Shown here piece by piece: positions 58,815-64,000 of a DNA stretch of 64,000 bases; within the stretch, counting starts at the first letter, position 1; the number at the start of each line of letters is the position of its first letter. The position numbers and the translations under genes were made by a program. The notes under the pieces are model-generated. The model did no database searches, was not told the DNA's origin, and worked only from the letters and a program-made list of their open reading frames with translations. The stretch is from contig CM067522.1 in assembly GCA_034509495.1 (NCBI GenBank), positions 12,729,028-12,793,027 on the forward strand. The letters run 5' to 3'. The DNA comes from Acestrorhynchus altus. Taxonomy: Eukaryota; Chordata; Actinopteri; Characiformes; Acestrorhynchidae.

Positions 58815-59383
58815 ATACAGTCATGGTCAAGGTGGTGGCATCCCTCTTAGAAAAATATTGCAATTACATGTATTGTTATACACATGTTTATTTTCTTTGT
58901 GTGCATTGGAATAACACCAAAACAGGGGATATAATTTCACACAAAAAATTGAATGTTAGTAATCTGAAATCCTTCTGAGAAAATACCTTGTGGAGAGATG
59001 AGACCAAGATTTTTGGTAAAGAAGATCATTTTACTGTATACAATTTCATTCAAATGTTGATGGATAGTTCATGCTCACATTAATGCACCCTGCTTAAGAC
59101 AGCTTGAATCTTTGGAACTTGATTAGAGTTACATATCCACCATTTGGACTATCCTGCACTGCAAGCCTTAAAACCTTTTTCTCTTGGGTCCACATCCAGG
59201 GAGATTAGTTACAGTGCTACCGGGTTGTAAACATCTTGATTATGTTGTGCACTGTGGACAAAGGAACATCAAGATCTCTGGAGATGGACTTATAACCTTG
59301 AGATTATTGATATTTTTCCACAATTTTGGTTCTCAAGGCCTCAGACAGTTCTCTTCTTTCAGTTCTCCATGTGGGACTGTGTG
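58815..59383 (-). mobile_element. Tc1-like transposase fossil, another subfamily
   Basis: Minus-strand pieces with stops: KSISRDLDVPLSTVHNIINM (about 59280), then SPWMWTQEKKVLRLAVQDS (about 59195). These resemble the N-terminal helix-turn-helix and linker of a Tc1-like transposase. Confidence 0.55.
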
Positions 59384-59406
59384 GCACACACACACACACA
59401 CACACA
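59384..59406. repeat. (CA)n microsatellite
   Basis: About 11 CA units. Confidence 0.95.
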
Positions 59407-59842
59407 ATACAAAGATTGAGAAGACCTCAGGGGCATTTTTATTATAGATGCACAAGTATATTTGCATCACATTGGTATGCAGAACATTTCTTAAAATGCA
59501 TTGGCAACAGAAAGATGTTTAGGTTTGCTAGATATTTCAGAATTCAATACTTGATACAATACTTATTGTACTCCAGAGGTGCAACATATAATTATATCCA
59601 GATATAAAGCAGGTCCAGCTTATAAAAATGATCACCTATGATTGTGTAATACATTGCATCTGTAGAAATCTGTTAAATTTTAATCTCTGTACATTATTCC
59701 TGTTCTACTGTTTCATAGCATTCTGACATGTGTAGTATCCTTTATTAAACTACTGTTTAAAGATTTTCCTATAGAAATTCTTAAATCACTCTAGTACTGA
59801 TACAAATTATCACAAGGGTTGCAAGTCAGAAATCTTCACTTA

Positions 59843-59848
59843 TTTATT
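59843..59848 (-). terminator. Polyadenylation signal for the coiled-coil gene
   Basis: AATAAA on the minus strand, about 70 bases after the TGA. This is close for a vertebrate 3' UTR but acceptable. Confidence 0.4.
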
Positions 59849-59918
59849 TAGACAGGACATTTCTTTTGATATGAACTCCTCAGTTTCATATAAAATAAAA
59901 TTATACAGAATCATCCTG

Positions 59919-60114
59919 TCAAGAGCTTGTCTCTGACAGTTTCCTCCAAAAGCTGATGAAAAAAGGAAATCTAAATGGCCTACCAAATATAGCTGTGCTC
60001 ATGCATTTTTGATGACTTTCCCTAGTCAGTCGGACATCCAGAAAGAATTGATTTTGGTTGGAGACAAGGTCGAGGTGGGCAGGACCACTTGATGTACTAA
60101 TGATGAAGTCAGTG
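59919..60114 (-). CDS. Coiled-coil gene, probable terminal exon
   Basis: Acceptor ttttttgttcag|CACTGA joins in the correct phase to the exon at 62880 (AG|C = Ser). The frame runs to TGA at 59921-59919, and AATAAA follows at 59848-59843. The peptide is not coiled coil. The end GRPFRFPFFISFWRKLSETSS may be intron read-through if the internal donor is used instead. Confidence 0.55.
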
Positions 60115-60396
60115 CTGAACAAAAAATGTGTGAAAGAATGTCAGTCTTAATCACTTAAACCATACAGATCATGATTTCCTCAGAATGCTAGCATCTTTTT
60201 TGGATCATTGATATTCTGAGATGTTTGGAGGGGGTAGACACAGCTGCAGTATTCATCACTTGGCAAACAGATAATGGTAAGGATTTACATGGAGTAAAGG
60301 GCTCCATACAGTATGGCCATCAGAGATAACGAAAAAAAGCAACATGTAATGCTCTTTTCTGCCTTTGTGTAATCCCTTCATCAGGAAATGGTGGGT

Positions 60397-60466
<70 letters not shown>

Positions 60467-63400
60467 AGAAATCTCTTCAGGGTTGCATACAGTATGAGGT
60501 AATGGTAGTAGACAAGGTGGTCAACCAGATAGCTCTTCTTTTGTTGAAATATTTGATTTAACAATTTATTTTCCTTACTCAGCCATGCCCACAGTGGATA
60601 ACAGAAAATGCACTGACAGCTGTCATCTTAATACCAAGTTTATCACCAGATTATGAAGAGCATAATGCTCTATATAGGATGCCATACTGCCATCTTGTGG
60701 CCAGATATCAAAAGCCTGGCTTACACAGAAGGGGCTAAATGGAATTATGCACACCCTGATGTGAGGGGAAATGTGCTCAAAAGAAATAGGTCAGTTAGTC
60801 ACTGTTACTGAGTGTATTTCCATGTTTTCAAATCATTAGAGTGAAACAGTCTACACAAAGCACTCAGTATTATGTACTAATGGACCGACAAGGGCTTCTC
60901 TTGGTCACTTGAGAGACATTGTCTGACATACTCAAAGGCTCAGCCTGCAGAGTATGTGTGTCCTCCTATGGTAGTAGTTTGGAGGACTTATTTCTTTTGG
61001 TTTTGCAGGTTCCTTTGGAAATAAGACAAAACATCTCACAGTAAACACTAGCTTTAATCAATATATCGTTGTAAAACAAATAGTTGTACCCAAAAGGATT
61101 GCAATGAAGTGCCAGATTACAATGCTATTGGGAAGGACTGATCAAAGACTGATATAGGCAAAATGTATTGAGCTACACATACAGAACTAGTGTCCCTCAG
61201 TATGGCATTGAGTATAAAGCAACATGCCAGATGTCTAGACATGCAGAGCTTCCTAATGGTGTTCTGTGATACTCCATCCCATGTAGCTTGAATATTCACA
61301 CTTAGTTCCTATATATTTTGCAGTAGGGGTGGAGTGTCCAAGAGCATCCCACACATATTCAACCTGGGATAGGCCTGGTGATGCAACTAGCCATGGCATA
61401 AAATCTGTGTGTTCAAATCAAGCTCTTGGGATGGCAACAGTATGAGTGTTGTCTTAGAATAGCAAACCTCAATGTGCATTCAGAAAAGGTAGGGCTGCTG
61501 ATTGCATGACCTAATTAACATAACGTTGGGCTGTCAAAGTGCCATAATGAAGACCAAAGGTGATCTGTCATTGCACAAAATTGGACCCCACACCATGACA
61601 CCTTTCTGGATGTGTGTGATGCATGATAACAAAAAGTTTGGTGCTGACCTCCACACACAGATTAGTTGGTTGTTTCCATCAATACATAAGTGGGACTCTT
61701 CACTCATTGCAATTTGTTGTTTCCTTCTGAGTGCAACTACATCTTTGACAATGACGGAGTGTGTAGATTTCCATAATCTACCTCTGCAAATGAAGATGTG
61801 AGCTTCTGGAGAGAGGTCCTATCTTGGACAGGACAGATTTGCGTGTGCGGGGTTGTGGTGGGATCTGCCCGAGGTCTCCTGCCTTTAAGTAAGAGAGACA
61901 TGAGGACGTCTTCTGCTTTGAGGTCTGTAGGCGTGGTCTTCAACAGTAGAAATATTCAGATATGAAAATTGTGTTATTGATGGCATTGTTACGTAACATC
62001 ATTCTGTCTGCAAATGTAAATGCTTTGTTCAGACTTTAACCTCAAGGTAGTTATTAAAATACATCAATTTTGGAATATCAACATAATATTATTATCAATA
62101 TATACTATCAATAATTCAGTAATATATGCACTTCACAAAAATAAAATTCTCAAGCTATATTCAAATGTAATTAATTGTAAAGAAATTCAAATTGTATTAT
62201 GGTCTCTATTCCACTATTGAATTGAAGCCATATTATTAAGCATTTTTACCTTAAAATAATGGATTCAAGCATCTTGTTGATGACCATAAAAGAGAATGGC
62301 ATGTCTGTTATTGCCACTCTGGGTCTGGAATGCTACTTCTGCACTATAGAACTTCAAGGGAAATTACTCTACCACCTTAAAATGTGACTGTTAAAATGAA
62401 TCACACTCAGGGGAACTGCAGGGGGACCTCTAGAGCAAAAAATACATTTTCACATAATACAGATTTAAAATCTCAGGGAAAACTGACAAATATTTAAAAT
62501 ATATATTGTAAGTGCAATATGGCTGCCTCTCCAGTAGCTTGTACCGATGCTGCTGCTGGAACCTTATTTTTTCTGAGGGAACCCTCCCTAGGGATCAATA
62601 AAGTTCTATCTAATCTAAACTAACCTGATCTATTTGTATTATACTACAATGTGCATATTTGTTCTACTACATACATATATAAGTTTCCAATACCTAGCCT
62701 GTCTCAACAGCAAGGTAAACATACTTAGACATACTTAGATGACCTTAGGCTTTATGAGGTCCTCCAGTCATATTTTTGTAATGTGAATATTTTAAAAGTA
62801 ATTTCAAATCATACCAAAATTAGTGATTTGTGAAAAGATGCATTGAATCATTTTGTAAAGACAAAAAACATGTATGTACCTTTCTGTGCCTGGCCCTGGT
62901 TTGGGTTTATGACTGTGGTCTGTCATGGGGATAAAGTCAGAGAGGGCAGGGCCTTGGCCAATGGCTGCAGCACTGTCCAGCAAAACCAGCAGCTTCTGCA
63001 TCATCTGACTTCTCCGGGCATGAATCTGCACTTCAGAGTCCTCTTCTTTAGGCACTTCCTGAAATGGCCATCTTGATTAAAAACACCCCAGTTAAACAGA
63101 TTCATCATTCCATATATGACTGATCTATTGCAATATTACCCTCAAGGCTTCTTTTAAACCCAAAGCTGCCTCCTGAAGAACCATCTTAAGCCGTTCTTGC
63201 TGGATCTTCTCCTCTTGAAACTCCTTTTGCAGTCTTTCTGCCTCAGCTTGTTTCCGGCTGAGCTCATCCAAAACTGATTCATGTTTATGTCTGAACAAAT
63301 CAGTGAAGTTGTCAAACAGGTGGGAAGATTTAAGGGAACTGAAGCCAATATTACATTTAAAGCAACCTGAAGCCAGTATTACATTGTGTGCATCCATATT

Positions 63401-64000
63401 ATTATCTCATTATTAAACCCACTTAGGATTTTTCAGCATGCTTTTTAATATAAATGAGTGTGTTTGTGCTGTTGATTTGCCCCAACCTAATGTATTAAAC
63501 AGAAAGCTATTCAGATCTGGCCATGTTCCTTCGCCAGAACTGTAAAACTGAAGAATAAAATAATAAAAGTGTGACCTTGGGAATAATGCCAGCTCCCACA
63601 CATTTTATGCCTTTGTTCTGATCTCAGTACTTATCAGCATTCAAAACTTTCAGCTATTTATGAAACCCTTTGGGCCAAAAGATGCAAAAACATGAAACAT
63701 GCAATGGAACTATCCATATAATATAAAACTAGCTGTTTTGTGATAAAAGTTTTGCAGATATTTCTTCTTATACGAATGAAAACAGTGAAGATCAAACACT
63801 AAAAACCTCAAAGAACACAAGGCAAGGGTTAAAAAGAACCCTAATGAGATGATCCAACCTGAGGTCATAATGCTCTTTTTGAAGTGCAGAATGGTTGTTG
63901 TGCAGCTGTTGGTGCTCTTGTTTATGTCTAGCAAAGTTCTCAAGCTCAGCATGCATCTGCTTGCACTTCTCTGTCAGCTGCTTCACCACCTTTTCAAAGG
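59919..64000 (-). CDS. Unidentified coiled-coil protein, C-terminal part (4 exons, 5' end outside)
   Basis: Four exons join in frame: 64000-63859 (partial), 63290-63140 (151 bp), 63058-62880 (179 bp) and 60114-59919. The first two encode heptad-rich, Glu/Lys/Gln-rich helix: FEKVVKQLTEKCKQMHAELE, ARHKQEHQQLHNNHSALQKE, LSRKQAEAERLQKEFQEEKI, ERLKMVLQEAALGLKEALR. The third, after an acidic PKEEDSEV, has RRSQMMQKLLVLLDSAAA and a Pro/Lys-rich PKPGPGTE. The last encodes STDFIISTSSGPAHLDLVSN, QNQFFLDVRLTRESHQK and a basic aromatic end. Splice phases agree at all three junctions. I do not recognise the family. A donor inside the last exon (ATTTG|gtaggc, about 59980) would give a different end. Confidence 0.7.
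60401..60464. repeat. (GT)n microsatellite
   Basis: 32 uninterrupted GT units in the last intron of the coiled-coil gene, long enough to be length-polymorphic. Confidence 0.98.
61072..61775 (-). mobile_element. Tc1-like element, third copy of the 'atagttg' family
   Basis: It begins aaaacaaatagttgtaccca and is collinear with 47813-48545 (gagctacacatacagaacta; gttgggctgtcaaagtgcc). Heavily decayed. In the intron between the last two exons of the coiled-coil gene. Confidence 0.65.
62560..62625. repeat. LINE-tail-like repeat
   Basis: ccctagggatcaataaagtt followed by ctatctaatctaaac is the common 3' end of a fish retroelement. Only the tail is present. Confidence 0.45.
62880..63058 (-). CDS. Coiled-coil gene, penultimate exon
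   Basis: Acceptor gccatttcag|GAAGTG and donor GAAAG|gtacat. It encodes EVPKEEDSEVQIHARRSQMM, then QKLLVLLDSAAAIGQGPALS and a Pro/Lys/Gly-rich end. It looks like an amphipathic helix followed by a flexible linker. Confidence 0.75.
63140..63290 (-). CDS. Coiled-coil exon
   Basis: Acceptor tttgttcag|ACATAA and donor TTGAGG|gtaata. It encodes HKHESVLDELSRKQAEAERL and then QKEFQEEKIQQERLKMVLQE and AALGLKEALR, a textbook heptad pattern with no helix breaker in 45 residues. Confidence 0.8.
63859..64000 (-). CDS. Coiled-coil exon, cut by window edge
   Basis: The reading frame is open from the window edge to the donor CTCAG|gttgga at 63858-63857. The peptide is a continuous predicted coiled coil with Cys and several His (KCKQMH, RHKQEHQQLH). 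It ends two bases into an Arg codon that is completed by the next exon. Confidence 0.75.

Noticed and set aside
60256..60564. 102-codon frame containing poly-(Thr-His)
   Set aside because: The (GT)32 microsatellite read in one frame.

Overview
The window is vertebrate, almost certainly teleost, nuclear DNA. The genes are split by GT-AG introns, simple repeats are frequent, and the introns and spacers are full of decayed Tc1/mariner elements and other fish-type DNA repeats. No bacterial, viral or CRISPR features are seen. Exon boundaries below were read by eye from splice sites, reading frame and protein similarity.

Layout. (1) 1-26732, plus strand: the 3' part of a fibrillar procollagen gene of the type XXIV/XXVII clade, best matched to COL27A1. 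I resolve 35 coding exons in frame, giving about 595 residues of Gly-X-Y triple helix followed by a complete C-propeptide of about 236 residues that ends ...EVGPVCFL. The N-terminal half lies upstream of the window. (2) 26733-39750: spacer without a convincing gene, holding a collagen 3' UTR, a Tc1 element, hAT-type MITEs and other repeats. (3) 40282-57400, minus strand, convergent with the collagen: a complete gene of the ILF3/STRBP family. It has 15 coding exons and a 549-residue product with a DZF (pseudo-nucleotidyltransferase) domain. Unlike STRBP and ILF3, only the second of the two double-stranded-RNA-binding domains is encoded; the dsRBD1 exons are absent. A probable 5' noncoding exon lies at about 57394, between a GA and a CT microsatellite. 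(4) 57.6-59.8 kb: repeat-rich spacer. (5) 59919-64000, minus strand: the last four coding exons of an unidentified coiled-coil protein, whose 5' end lies beyond the window.

Functionally the three genes look unrelated: a cartilage/matrix collagen, a nuclear dsRNA-binding protein and a coiled-coil protein. The points that most deserve a second look are the single-dsRBD STRBP/ILF3 paralogue, the 18-bp collagen exon and the Gly-X-Y interruption in the collagen helix, the unplaced coiled-coil gene with its non-coiled C-terminus, and hAT MITEs with intact 8-bp target duplications.
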